Made by a program: the position numbers and the translations under genes. Positions 21,943 through 32,003 of a DNA stretch of 64,000 nucleotides are shown piece after piece (the first letter of the stretch is position 1; each line of letters opens with the position of its first letter). The DNA is taken from the NCBI GenBank assembly GCA_001414345.1, contig LLCB01000020.1, forward strand, positions 62,001 to 126,000, read 5' to 3'. Source of the DNA: Hymenoscyphus infarciens. Taxonomy: Eukaryota; Ascomycota; Leotiomycetes; Helotiales; Helotiaceae. A model generated the notes under the pieces. That model saw nothing but the letters and a program-made list of their open reading frames with translations. It made no database searches and was not told where the DNA came from.

Positions 21943-24014
21943 CTAACCCAAGTAACGACCGAGACGATGGATATCGATAAGCTGGAAGAGGAGAGTTCGT
22001 GCAGAGGTTTCTTCGGCGGTACAAGCAGCACGATGCGCACGCTTGAGAGCATGACGCTCGCGTTTTTCGGCCTCAGAACCAGCAGGAATACGGGCGGATT
22101 GTGTATGGCTCATGCGTGGATGAGCATGAGAGTGACCACCAATAGTATGAGCATGTGAATATGTATTGCGAGGGCGTGCATTTTGAGCATCCATCCAGAC
22201 CTGGCATCCAAGCTGAGCACCATTGAACTCTTGTTCGCAGGTACGGTACATATGAACAAGGTTGCAATTTGGTCGAGAGCAATGAGTGGCGAATGTGTGA
22301 GGGAGAGACTCGTCGTTGAATTCGTCGCAGAGCTTTCGGAGCTTGCAGCCGGGGACGGTGCAGAGACTGTTGCAGGAGATGGAGATGGGACAGATGTCGC
22401 GGACTTGCTCGGGAAGACTGTCGATCAGGAAGCGGATGGTGCCATCATCGATTTTGCAGGCTTCGTGAATTGATTGACCAGCGAGGACTGCACCGCTGTA
22501 TGGTTGACCGGGGTGTGGCATAGGTGGTGGCATTGTGTAGCAAAGGCTTGGTCGCTCGGTTGGAATAATGTCTTGTTCTGCCGCCATGTTGACTGGTCTG
22601 ATAGATTGCAAGGTTTGAGGGGGAACTTCTCCATGGATAGGTGGTACGGTGTTTGAAGCGTATGCGAATGGGGCTGGTCGTGATGTAGAAGCAAGTGGTA
22701 CTGGAGGAAATTTGGGAGGAGAGCTATTGGGGACGAAGGATTGCTGTTTGATATGGTTAGCTTCGAAGTGTCAATTCAAAAGTGAGGTGGAGATAACTTA
22801 CTGCGTCGGGATTGAAGTTTGCAGAGAAAGCAGAGCCTGGTCGTGTAATAGCAAGTGATGAGATAGAGCCAGCAAGCCATTCAGCTTGATCTTGAGTGGA
22901 AGGTGCGCCTGAAGCAACAGAGCTTGCGGCAGATCCATGATTCTTGCCTTTCTTGCCCTTCTTACTCTTGGTGTTTGTCGAAGTCTGACCAGTTGCAGCC
23001 TGGGCGTAAGTAGGTAGCGGTGGTGGAATCATTGTCTCTGAAGGAGCCGGGGGCATATCTCGTTCCTTTCCTTTGCCCTTGTGACTTGAGGGAGCTGCAT
23101 TGCTTGACGGAGCTGTGCTGCCTGATGGGGTTGCGACACCTGTTGAGACTGGAATGCCGGCTGCTGCTGAGTTGAAGTCATCCATGTAACTGTTCGTACC
23201 TTCTGGGAAGAGCGGGAGAGGTATTTGGGTTGACTCGACTCCTTGAGGATCGATCGATCTGAGATGTGCATTGCCTGGCAGATAGTGGGCAAATACTGAA
23301 TAGACCTTGTCCAATCCAAGCGCCTGGATATGATGCTCGTAGTAGTTGATGATCTTGAACAGCATCTTGTTCTTTGTCTGCATTTGCCAGTCGAGTCGCT
23401 CAAAGCCTTGCTTCTGGGCTGCCATGTCGGTTCTGATGCCCTCGTACTTGTCGGTGGCCAACTTGGCATCGTCGGCGGCCTAAATTCAGAATATCGGAGT
23501 CAGTTCACTTCTGAGAGGAAGATACAAGAGTCTCTCGTCGGGAATTAAGAAGGAACGGGCAAGGTTGGAGGAAAGTGCTTTGAGAATTTGGACTTACCTG
23601 ACGAGCGTCGGTCTTGGCGGAACGAAGCTCACCCTTCAACTCGCTGAACTCAAAACCGACTCGGTCAAGCTGACCTCGCAAGCTCTCGATCTCAGCTCTC
23701 GCGAGCTGGAGATCTTCGCAAGTCGAGGCCATCTCGGCCAACGCGGTGACAGCGTCGTCACGGCCCCAAACGATGTTTGTGAGCGCAGTGAACACCCGCT
23801 GTGGGTTTGCCTTCACCGCGTTGGCGAGACTCTCGGCGTCGACCACCGAAGGCAGTGTCTCGTCGAGAGGCTTTACACCTCCGCCAGTCTCGGTTCCTGG
23901 TCCTCCAGGAAGGGGGGTTGCGTTGCCTCCAGCAACGCCATACCCCGAAGCATAACCCGCACCATCGCCATCGAGTGGTGCGGGGAGCGGCGGCAATGGA
24001 GATCTGCTCTCCAT
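21943..24014 (-). CDS. Hypothetical protein with central coiled coil and C-terminal Cys/His-rich domain
   Basis: Exons 24014-23598, 23479-22802 and 22743-21943 (introns of 118 and 58 bp; the second has GCTAAC and CAG). All junctions are phase 0, giving 631 aa. Residues 1-50 are Gly/Pro-rich. About 105-200 form a coiled coil (EIESLRGQLDRVGFEFSELK and onward). About 220-340 is Ser/Ala/Thr/Pro-rich with a basic KSKKGKKGKNHG patch (possible nuclear signal). Residues 483-545 are Cys/His-rich: CPISISCNSLC, GCKLRKLC, THCSRPNCNLVH, RTCEQEF and GCQVW. This spacing suggests one or two zinc sites, but I cannot name the family. The C-terminal 70 residues are basic. Function unknown; the gene model is firm because the frame is open through all three exons. 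Confidence 0.8.
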
Positions 24015-26485
24015 GTCTGGCTCGCCTCTTTGACCTAAGTTCGGAGTTAGTTGCGAGGCTCAGATATGATGGTGATGGAGATGGTGATGGTGATGGAGAT
24101 GGAGATGGAGATGGAGATGGAGATGGAGATGGAGATGGAGATGGAGATGGAGATGGAGATGGAGATGGAGATGGAGATGGAGATGGAGATGGAGATGGAA
24201 GTTGGGGACAAACCTTCAAGGATTGGGGCGAGAAGGAGGAGTCGAGCTTCACGCCTCTCCTTTGGCTCCATGAATCCAGCGTCCTTTGCAGCGATGATCC
24301 AGGTAAGAGGGCGCTATTGATGGTTAACTGCCAAAGCTATGGGTGGTGATGGATGGTCGCATGAGAAAAGCTCAAGAAGGAACGTACAGGTGGTTCGCGA
24401 CGCGGCAGATAGATCTGGCGCAGAGGAAGTGGTCTTGCGCTAGCGCGCGACTTTACTGTTGTATTCAACATGATGGCAGTCTGCTTGTCAGCCAAGCGGC
24501 TGATGTTCGCTGTGGCAAGGGTGGTTGTAAACAAATCGGAGGAGTATCGCAATGAGGTTGCCGTTATGGCTCCGTGGTGTTGAGTTGCGGAGGTTTTGAT
24601 TGAATTTGGGTCACGCTAGTGTGGGCTGACCTAGACTGTTTTGGGAATAGCTTTGCGATTAAGCGAGATTTGGAAGTGAAGAAAGGGGGGTACTGAATTT
24701 GTAAATCTGATGCCAAGCATTATTCTGTGACAACCACGCCTCTTTGGGTACTATTCAAGCACCTGGTATTATGTCTTTGGTCAGGCCATGAATACAAGGC
24801 GACAAAAGGTCAACTTGGGTAACTTGGACTTTTGCACTCATGAAAGCACATTAGGCAGACTGCATTGCTCTTCAAAACCATTTCATTGAGGCTCTCCAAA
24901 GAGCACATCTGCTTGCATTTTAGTCCTTCACTACTGGAAGAAGGCAACCATGAAAGTCATCTAATTTCATTCAGGCCTCAAACTGAAATTGCCTGCTTTC
25001 ATGAAAAGAGATTGGTTGCTAAATGCACGACAGACTGCAAGCAATTTCATCCCTTTTATTTTGAGGCAAAAACTCAAGTACGGCATTCTTAGGCTGCAAA
25101 TTACATGATAAGAAATTCCCACACATTTCTAAAGCCATTGCAGAAACCAAGAGACTTCGACATCAAGGTGGGTGGTTTGCGTCGCGAGGAGTCTTCAACG
25201 CCCTCAATGTCACGCGCCTCGCCTCGACCTACCTCGCTTCGCCCCAAAACAACACCGTCAAAAAGAAAGTTAAACTCCCCATCCCCATGCATATGTACGC
25301 AGAGAATAGAGAAAAAGAAAAAGACTACTTTCAATTGCCTCATATCTCCCCAAGCACATTATCAACCCCAAAGAGCTCCAAGAACAAGTCCAAAAAAATC
25401 GTACCTATCCCCTCACGTGCCCCTGCGCAAGTCAAGCACCTCAGACATCCAAGGAAACTCGGCCTTGAAAACAAGGTTTGCTCTATTAATTTGGATGATA
25501 CGAATTTAACTATTGGTACCAACTCAACATCAAGTATGATGGAGAGCTTGAAGTGAGGACGGGGTGGGGTAGCGAGAAGGCTGGGAATCTGAGGCAGCGA
25601 GGCTACGACTTGTAATTTCTGGGTAACATCAGTGGTTTTGAATTACAGTAAATCAACACTTGATTGAATATCATATCTACCCCGGCAAAACTACTAGCAC
25701 ATCCTCGCAATGTGAAGGCTGTCGCACATGCAAATTACAGACAAGGCTTCACCGCGACGAACCTCAATCAAAACCCCAATCGCCATGCTGGTGCTCAATT
25801 GACAGGTGTCGATGATCTTCCCAGTTACTTTCACTCGTGCCTTGCTAACCGTTACATCAGGAACAACGCATCAGAAGTCCCGGAAGGCGTCGCCCGTCAA
25901 GAAGTACCAGTTGGTTTGGGATAATAGGATACATAGTGAAAGCAAGCAACGTCGATGGCACTTCCCCCTCCCTTCGCGCGCGCATATGCAGACTCGCAGA
26001 TCCAAGCAGGCAGCTTGCTGCAAGCCAGCACATACGACGGAGACAATACGACGATACGAACACGGCAACTCGATGGTCGATCGATCGACGATGAAGGGAG
26101 GAGAAAATAATCCGGAAGACGACGGTGAGGACCAACAAGTAGGGACCTTTGCTAACGATACCAAGCTGAACGGCAATGATCAGCAAGCCAAATACCAACA
26201 CTACATCTCACTCGAGTACTTCACAAATTCCGAAATCAACAAAATCACAATTCATGAAGACCTTTCCCAAGGCTAAGGAGGAAAATAGAAGTTCAATTTC
26301 AGATTCAGACGATCACAGATCATCAAGCCATCACGAGGGATGGATACAAAACGCCATCCTCCCAAAAATCATCAATCTAAGAAACACCATCCGTCCGTTT
26401 AGTCTATGAAGAAGAAAAAAGAAAAAAGTCCATCTTATACAAAGGAGATTCGTTATAACAATCCAAGTATCCCCCACCAATTCCC
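24015..26485. other. Intergenic region upstream of the Cys/His gene
   Basis: Contains the hexanucleotide repeat 24092-24199. A CTTAG just upstream of the ATG (minus strand, near 24035) could be the acceptor of a 5'-UTR intron that would contain the repeat. The plus-strand frames at 24865-25092, 25105-25556 and 25664-26409 overlap each other in different frames and show no family pattern. I see no supported gene. The 3' end of the HAD gene borders it on the right. Confidence 0.5.
24092..24199. repeat. (GATGGA)18 perfect hexanucleotide microsatellite
   Basis: Eighteen uninterrupted copies, preceded by variant units GATGGT/GATGGA from about 24068. Because the unit is 6 nt, every frame is open over it (Gly-Asp or Glu-Met on plus; Pro-Ser or Ser-Ile on minus), which creates spurious frames. 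It lies about 80-190 bp upstream of the Cys/His gene ATG. Confidence 0.95.
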
Positions 26486-27943
26486 CTACTCAATAGCAGA
26501 AGCAGAAGCATTCCCAGTAACAGGGTTCATAGCATCACTCCACCTGAACTTAAAGTCTGGAGAAATCTCCTTTTTAAGCGCCGCCTGCACAGCCTCAAGA
26601 ACATTGTTGAAAACCCCAAAGTTGGCAGGATTCTCATTATCATTCCCCTCACCCTGGTAAACACCAGTGCGCACCAAGCAAGTGTTCCATCCATACATGT
26701 TACCACCAGTGATGTCCGAAGCCGGGTTATCACCAATCATGTAGATGTTCTTGGGGAGCTTCTCCTCGCCGTGGATGGTCTCCATCCAGGAAGTCATGAT
26801 CTCGTCGGCGTACTTGTAGGTAGCCAGTTCTGGCTTTCCATAGACGACACGCTCGAGGTCGGCACCGGTGAGAGCCTTGTAGATGGCCTCGAGTGCGAGA
26901 CGGAAGGTTCCTTGTGACATTCTTGGGATTGGGTGCTCGGTTGGGCAGAGGAGATCTCCTTGGGAGAAGTAGATTGGGAGTTGATTCTTGGTTGGGTCCT
27001 TGGCCTTGGTACCTAGGACACCATCCTCGGAGAGAAGGAGATCAATGATGATTTGCAAGTCGGTAGCGTAGTCGCGGGAGTCGGAGAAGACGAGAATGGC
27101 GTTGATGTGCACTTTGGAGAAGTCTCGTGGTGATGAGGTAGCACGTTGTTCAGCAGTGAAGTGCTCTCTAAGTGGAGAAATGGTTTCGCATGCGGCGTAG
27201 ATGTCATTTGGAACAATAATGTCCTTGAAGCCGTACTGCTTGGCAACCTCACGACATTGGTAGTTCTCTCCTCCAACAACGAGAACGGTGTCGTAGTATT
27301 CGGACAGAGCTGACATGGGTGTGTGTGACTGGATGAACTGCTCGGTGGATACTGGGTTCTTGAGGATTTTGGTGAGCTGTGCACATCTGGCAACTTCGGG
27401 CTTTCCAGATCCGTTGGTGAGGAAGATGTGAGGAATTGTGATGCCAAGCTCGTTATCACCGTTCAAGATTTCAAGAACCCGTTGTCCCTCTGGGATCAAG
27501 CGATCACCATGAACCAAGACACCATCGATATCGAAGGCAAATGCCATATCCTTAGCAGCTGCGGTTTTTGTGGCTGACATATCCTGAACTTGGGAGGAGA
27601 GGATCTCCCGAGTTGGTTGGACGGGAGGCATTCCCGGTCTAGCTTGCTTGGAATCGGGACCGGTAACTGAGGAAAGGCGTGATTGTCGCTTGGAGCGAGG
27701 AATGGGCAATGAAGCTCCATAACTGTTACGAGAGTTGAGGCGTGGTCGTCCTAAACTGGCTGGAAGGTCTCCCAAGCTCATGTGGTGCATCAGTTTGTCT
27801 GCATCAGCAGTCTGTGTTCCGCTTGCTGGGACTTCGACAGTTCCGAATTGATGATCTCCAGGAATTGGAATGCTGTGGTTGTATTTTGCTTTGATGGAGG
27901 GGCTCATGACAGCGTCGGCTCCCTTATCTTCGAAGGCAGGCAT
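26486..27943 (-). CDS. HAD-superfamily hydrolase, CECR5/Cut-1 type
   Basis: Single exon, 485 aa, ATG at 27943. About 130 N-terminal residues are polar (Ser/Pro/Arg, e.g. RSKRQSRLSS). The HAD core follows: FAFDIDGVLVHG with the nucleophile and acid/base Asp at 138 and 140 (motif I), IFLTNGSG (motif II), YGKPE with the motif III Lys, and MIGDNPASDITGG (motif IV). The cap carries the family pattern LVVGGENYQCREVAKQYGF. This matches fungal members of the human HDHD5/CECR5 and Neurospora cut-1 subfamily, which are Mg-dependent phosphatases whose substrate is poorly defined. All catalytic motifs are present. The long N-terminal extension may hold targeting or phosphorylation sites (inference). Confidence 0.9.
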   Translation of the reverse strand: MPAFEDKGADAVMSPSIKAKYNHSIPIPGDHQFGTVEVPASGTQTADADKLMHHMSLGDLPASLGRPRLNSRNSYGASLPIPRSKRQSRLSSVTGPDSKQARPGMPPVQPTREILSSQVQDMSATKTAAAKDMAFAFDIDGVLVHGDRLIPEGQRVLEILNGDNELGITIPHIFLTNGSGKPEVARCAQLTKILKNPVSTEQFIQSHTPMSALSEYYDTVLVVGGENYQCREVAKQYGFKDIIVPNDIYAACETISPLREHFTAEQRATSSPRDFSKVHINAILVFSDSRDYATDLQIIIDLLLSEDGVLGTKAKDPTKNQLPIYFSQGDLLCPTEHPIPRMSQGTFRLALEAIYKALTGADLERVVYGKPELATYKYADEIMTSWMETIHGEEKLPKNIYMIGDNPASDITGGNMYGWNTCLVRTGVYQGEGNDNENPANFGVFNNVLEAVQAALKKEISPDFKFRWSDAMNPVTGNASASAIE

Positions 27944-28090
27944 CTTGAGGTATAGGTTGGGAGTGCTTTTGGGTTATTTGAGCTGAATCTGTTCAAGAGT
28001 TGAAGAACTTGTGAAGAGGTCAAAATGGAAATGTGAGTTTGGAGATAGCAAGAAAGATAAAGAATCACTTCTTGGGGGCACCTTTCACTG

Positions 28091-28100
28091 TATATATTTA
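28091..28100 (-). promoter_or_regulatory. Possible TATA-like element of the HAD gene
   Basis: TAAATATATA on the minus strand, about 150 nt upstream of the ATG, with an ATTGG (inverted CCAAT) on that strand just upstream at 28105-28109. Placement fits a core promoter but is only suggestive. Confidence 0.3.
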
Positions 28101-28909
28101 GCAGGCCAATAATCCATGAAACCAAGCTAGAGAATACTTAGGGATTAAGATTTCATTTGGAGCGTCACCGAATAGCACATAACCGGGACCTGTGAATTCA
28201 TTACTGGCCCTCGCTTGACCCTGCCCTTACCATCACATGCAAGGCTCCACCAGAGCCTTCTCTTCTGGTTCTCTTCTGGCTTCAAAGTTGGTGTTGAAAC
28301 GCGAGGCTCCAGTGTATTCGCTTCTCACCGGCAATGGTCTTTGGTAACGGCCATACTGCGGACCATGCCAGCAGAAACAGTGGAAACTCGACGTCACTCT
28401 GGATCCTGCGTGGGTAGAGTCACTACCTGGTACTTAGAGTGGTCCTGGTGGCCCCCCTTTTTCTCCAAACCCCTCCAAATCCCTCCTCAGCCTTTCAAAC
28501 CCAAAAGACGTGAATACTAGCAACGTCTCTTTCTGCCGTTTTGTGTCAAGACTCAAGATGCTCGCAGCCATGTCCTAATCGGACTTGTTCCTGTTACGAA
28601 CCCCCATAATCCAGCCTATCCAAGCTGCCTGAGTCCTGACACCATTTCTCGGGTGTACTCCGTACTCCGTAATCCTGCAAGGCTCAGCCTCTGCATACTT
28701 CCGGATCCGCTTTTGATAGAGCTTTTCTACCTACTTACCTACACCGAGTGAGGGAAAAGCATTTAGACGTGAGATCCACTCTCTCGGCAGCATTAAGTTC
28801 AACGGTTGCGCGTTCGTCTGCTAGAGTTTGATGCTTGCTGTAACAGTACCACATCGAACGATGCAAAGGCGAGAGGGCAGATTTGATGTATCTTCCTCTT
28901 CCCTCGATG

Positions 28910-28939
28910 TAGGGCTAGGGCTAGGGCTAGGGCTAGGGC
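28910..28939. repeat. (TAGGGC)5 telomere-like repeat
   Basis: Five exact tandem copies of TAGGGC, one base different from the fungal telomere unit TTAGGG. Interstitial, in the promoter region shared by the HAD and reductase genes. Confidence 0.9.
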
Positions 28940-29650
28940 TGACGGCAGTTGGAGATTGTCACGGCAGAAAGCGAAGTGTGAAAATTCTTCGTAGTGCGCC
29001 TGGCAAGGAGGCTCTTTTTTCCTTGCGCCACGCCTTACCGGTTTTCCGCCGACCCTGAATCTCCCGCAGCGGAGCCAAGCGCGGATAGGGCTTGAAGTCG
29101 GACTTGGCGCGCCGAGGGAATCTTACTGGCTCGCACCAACTTCTCACAACTCCACCACGATTCAAGGGTCCTTCAAGGGTCTTGCGAGAACGACGAGGGC
29201 CTTGGCTTGGTCCACCTGCATACCCAGGGCATCCCATCCCTCCATCAACTCATGTTCTTGACTCCTGCCCCTCTTACGAATAATACGAGCATTGCAGAAA
29301 GCTACTTTATTCGCAGAAAAAGGGAGCCCCATTATTTAACCACTCGGCTCAAAGACGTCATCGTCTGCGACTTGGAACGAATTCGTTCAGTTTCGTCGTC
29401 GTTCGGCCAAGTAGCAGAATCTGCAATGGCGCTATCGATATACCTTCTCAAGCTAATCTACTGACCGTGTACTGCAACAAAATCCTAACCATAGAACCTC
29501 CTGCTCTCGATATCTTCCCCCACTCTCGAACATACGACCAGATTTCTACGATACGAGAGTCCTCTCCTCCATACATCGATCGTCCTTTCCAATCCTGCCC
29601 AATACATCAATCACACCCAGTCCCAACCTATCACTATCACCACATCCACA

Positions 29651-30694
29651 ATGGCAGCACCAGCACCAGCACCAGCACCAGCAGTCACAGGCCCCGTCCT
29701 CAAGCTGAACAATGGCCTTTCTATGCCGTCTCTGGGATTCGGGACCTTTGCCAGTGAAGGCAGTTCAGGGGAGACACACAAAGCTGTCGTTGCTGCCCTC
29801 AACGCCGGATATCGTCATCTCGATTGTGCGTGGTTCTACCAAAATGAGGAAGAGGTTGGATCTGGTCTGAGAGAGTTCCTCTCCCACAACCCAAGTGTCA
29901 AGAGAGAAGATATCTTCATCACCACAAAAGTTTGGAATCATCTACACGAGCCAGAAGATGTGGAATGGAGTATCAAGGATTCTCTGCGAATGCTCCAAAC
30001 TCCATACGTGGACGGGTTTTTAGTCCACTGGCCAATTGCGGCCGAGAAAAACGAGGATAGGACGGTGAAAATTGGAGCTGACGGAAAGGTATGCTTGTCC
30101 TTCTCTGCATAATTGGAAGCTCCTTCTAACCGAAATAACCAGTACATAATCAAAAAGTCCTTAACCGAAAACCCCGAGCCAACATGGCGAGCGATGGAGT
30201 CCCTCTACAGTCAAGGCTTGGCAAAATCCATTGGTATTTCCAATTGGACCGAAAAAGGAATTGAACAACTTCTCAAATTCGCCAAGGTCAAGCCAACGGT
30301 CAACCAAATCGAGATCCACCCTTTTCTTCCACAATACGATTTAATCAAATACTGTCAGTCGCAAGATATTATTCCTGTTGCCTACTCGCCGCTCGGATCG
30401 CAAGATCAAGTCCCAGGGACTGGTGAGAAGGTGTCAACGAATAAAGATCTGAATGCTATCGCAGAGAAGAATGGTGTGTCATTGGCACAAGTTCTTATTG
30501 CATGGGGATTGAAGAGAGGATACGCTGTTTTACCAAAGAGCTCGAACCCGGCCCGAATCCAGAGTAATGCTGGGTTGATTACTTTGAGTGAAGAGGATTT
30601 TGCTGCCGTCAACAAGGTTGCTGAAAACCGGAAAACAAGATTTGTCAACATGAAGGATACCTTTGGATACAACGTCTGGCCCGAGGAGGCATAA
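29651..30694 (+). CDS. Aldo/keto reductase, NADPH-dependent (aldehyde/glycerol dehydrogenase type)
   Basis: Exons 29651-30088 and 30143-30694; the 54-bp intron has CTAAC and CAG; 329 aa. The ATG is in good context (CCACAATGG). The (TIM-barrel) signature is complete: GYRHLDCAWFYQNEEEVG with catalytic Asp58 and Tyr63, TTKVWN with Lys93, and LVHWP with His126. GISNW follows, then the C-terminal NADP-binding motif LPKSSNPARIQSN. The N-terminus has an Ala-Pro repeat (APAPAPAPA). HLDCAWFYQNEEEVG resembles fungal GCY1-type glycerol 2-dehydrogenases and broad aldehyde reductases; the physiological substrate cannot be decided from sequence. Cytosolic, with no targeting signal. Confidence 0.92.
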
Positions 30695-31614
30695 ATCTTG
30701 TTCTGTCATATTTTAAAGCGTTATAGACAATCTTTTGGTAGGGCGGCGTTGATATAGAAGGGCGCTGCCCAGATGAACTTTTATAAATATCCAATCCCTT
30801 TTTTCTTCAACACTTATAAGGTCGTGTTTCACTCTTTGGGCTATTTTGAGGAGTTTTCAAGTATCTGGCCTATGGGAAATCAACGCTCCCGGTCTATGAG
30901 GTCTCAAACAAACCCGTGCATCGTCACATGACTAAATTGAATGTGCCCGGGGATTTGAGATAATACCTAGGTATATTATAATACCTAGGTATACCTACTT
31001 TAGATGTGGACTGGGGGTCGTGCCTTCCCTTCTCCTAAGGCGGGTCAAGGATCCAGACCGAAGTCGATGTTTAGAGGGAAGGAGCGACCTCGTCTGGAGA
31101 TGCCGGAGCTTGTCGACGAGGCCCCATCAAGTCAGGAAAAGAACGACCACAACCTCAACCACCTTTGAACCAATGGGATTTAAGTTAGGGAAGGATTGAC
31201 GTCGGGTTTGAAACCTACAAAATATTCTTTTCGTGCTCTCTCTATCGACAGCAACCCGGCAGCTTCTACACTCTATACTCCTAGCTCGAATCTTAATTAC
31301 CACATATCAAAGTAACACTTAAAGTCACACTTAGAGTCCCCTCCCCTCCCCATCTATATAATCACCCCCCTCTCAGCGCCCACTGCCTCGTCTCAACACT
31401 CACATCCAACCTCGCACTAACCTCCCAAAACCTCTCCTCCTAAAGCCCCCACCCCCTTTTAAATCGGCTCAAACTTCTCCCCCCGATCCTCCTTCATCCA
31501 CCTCCCCGCTATCAGGATCCAAATTACCGCGCTGGGGATGTTGTCTTCCAGCAATTCTTCCGCTCACCTTGAATGGGTTTGTGATAGGGTGGAGGAGAGG
31601 AGTAGAAGTCTTAT
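30695..31614. other. Intergenic, between converging genes
   Basis: The 3' region of the reductase gene, with paired palindromes at 30963-30992. The C-rich stretch 31330-31460 is non-coding as far as I can read. Confidence 0.5.
30963..30992. repeat. Two copies of the palindrome ATACCTAGGTAT
   Basis: Exact 12-bp palindromes at 30963-30974 and 30981-30992, 18 bp apart start to start. The core CCTAGG palindrome also occurs at 48057-48068 as CTACCTAGGTAG. Confidence 0.8.
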
Positions 31615-32003
31615 TTAAGCGAAATCAAGGGTGGGAGCTATGTCGCGGGATACGAGGAGAGCGAGGAAGTAGTTGGAGGAGAGCCATTCTGTGGGTTTGA
31701 ACATGGGGAGGTGCCGAGGGGTTGTTTACGGTTGGCTCAGGAGATTGTATTTTTTTTGTACGTAAAGATTGAATTGCTGCGTTCCTAGAGTTGGGAGATT
31801 GCTCCATGTGAACTTGTTTATTGGGTATTGGTTTTGATAGATTGTTGAGTTGTGAGCTTTTTTTTCCCCAAGAAGGGTGGCTAGTGACTGGTGCCAGGGG
31901 TGCGTATGTGGGATTTGTCTCGCGATTTCGAGGACGGATTCGAAGAGGTGGCGGATGTGGTTTCCTACTGGCTTTTGGGTGGGAAGTTGAACGAGAATTT
32001 GTG
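31615..32003 (-). pseudogene. Broken or mis-modelled DUF3632-like gene
   Basis: Two minus-strand frames look coding. Frame one, 32003 to the TAA at 31726, reads GNHIRHLFESVLEIARQIPH, THPWHQSLATLLGEKK and FTWSNLPTLG. Frame two, ending at the TAA at 31615, reads FKPTEWLSSNYFLALLVSRD. Together they follow the layout of fungal DUF3632-type proteins (a 'HP.q..L..LL' block, a 'W..LP' block, then 'EW..LN.F.A.L'). The frames differ by one base, with an A8 run (T8 on plus, 31749-31756) between them, but simply removing one A leaves a TGA. So it is either a pseudogene or has an intron I could not place. A CAG acceptor precedes 32003. An upstream ATG at 32191 opens MKLPLLTLATLLSLTTASPG, signal-peptide-like, in another frame. 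Confidence 0.45.

Larger units (their letters stand above)
27944..29650. other. Divergent promoter region between the HAD and aldo/keto reductase genes
   Basis: Both flanking genes are transcribed outward. It holds a TATA-like element at 28091-28100, the TAGGGC repeat at 28910-28939, and a pyrimidine-rich leader (29500-29650) before the reductase ATG. No coding pattern in the short frames. Confidence 0.55.

Noticed and set aside
23758..24349. Long frames on both strands with Gly-Asp, Glu-Met, Pro-Ser or Ser-Ile repeats
   Set aside because: Produced by the GATGGA microsatellite, which is open in all frames.
25105..26409. Series of plus frames of 77-156 codons
   Set aside because: They overlap in different frames, are low in complexity, and show no family pattern or start context.
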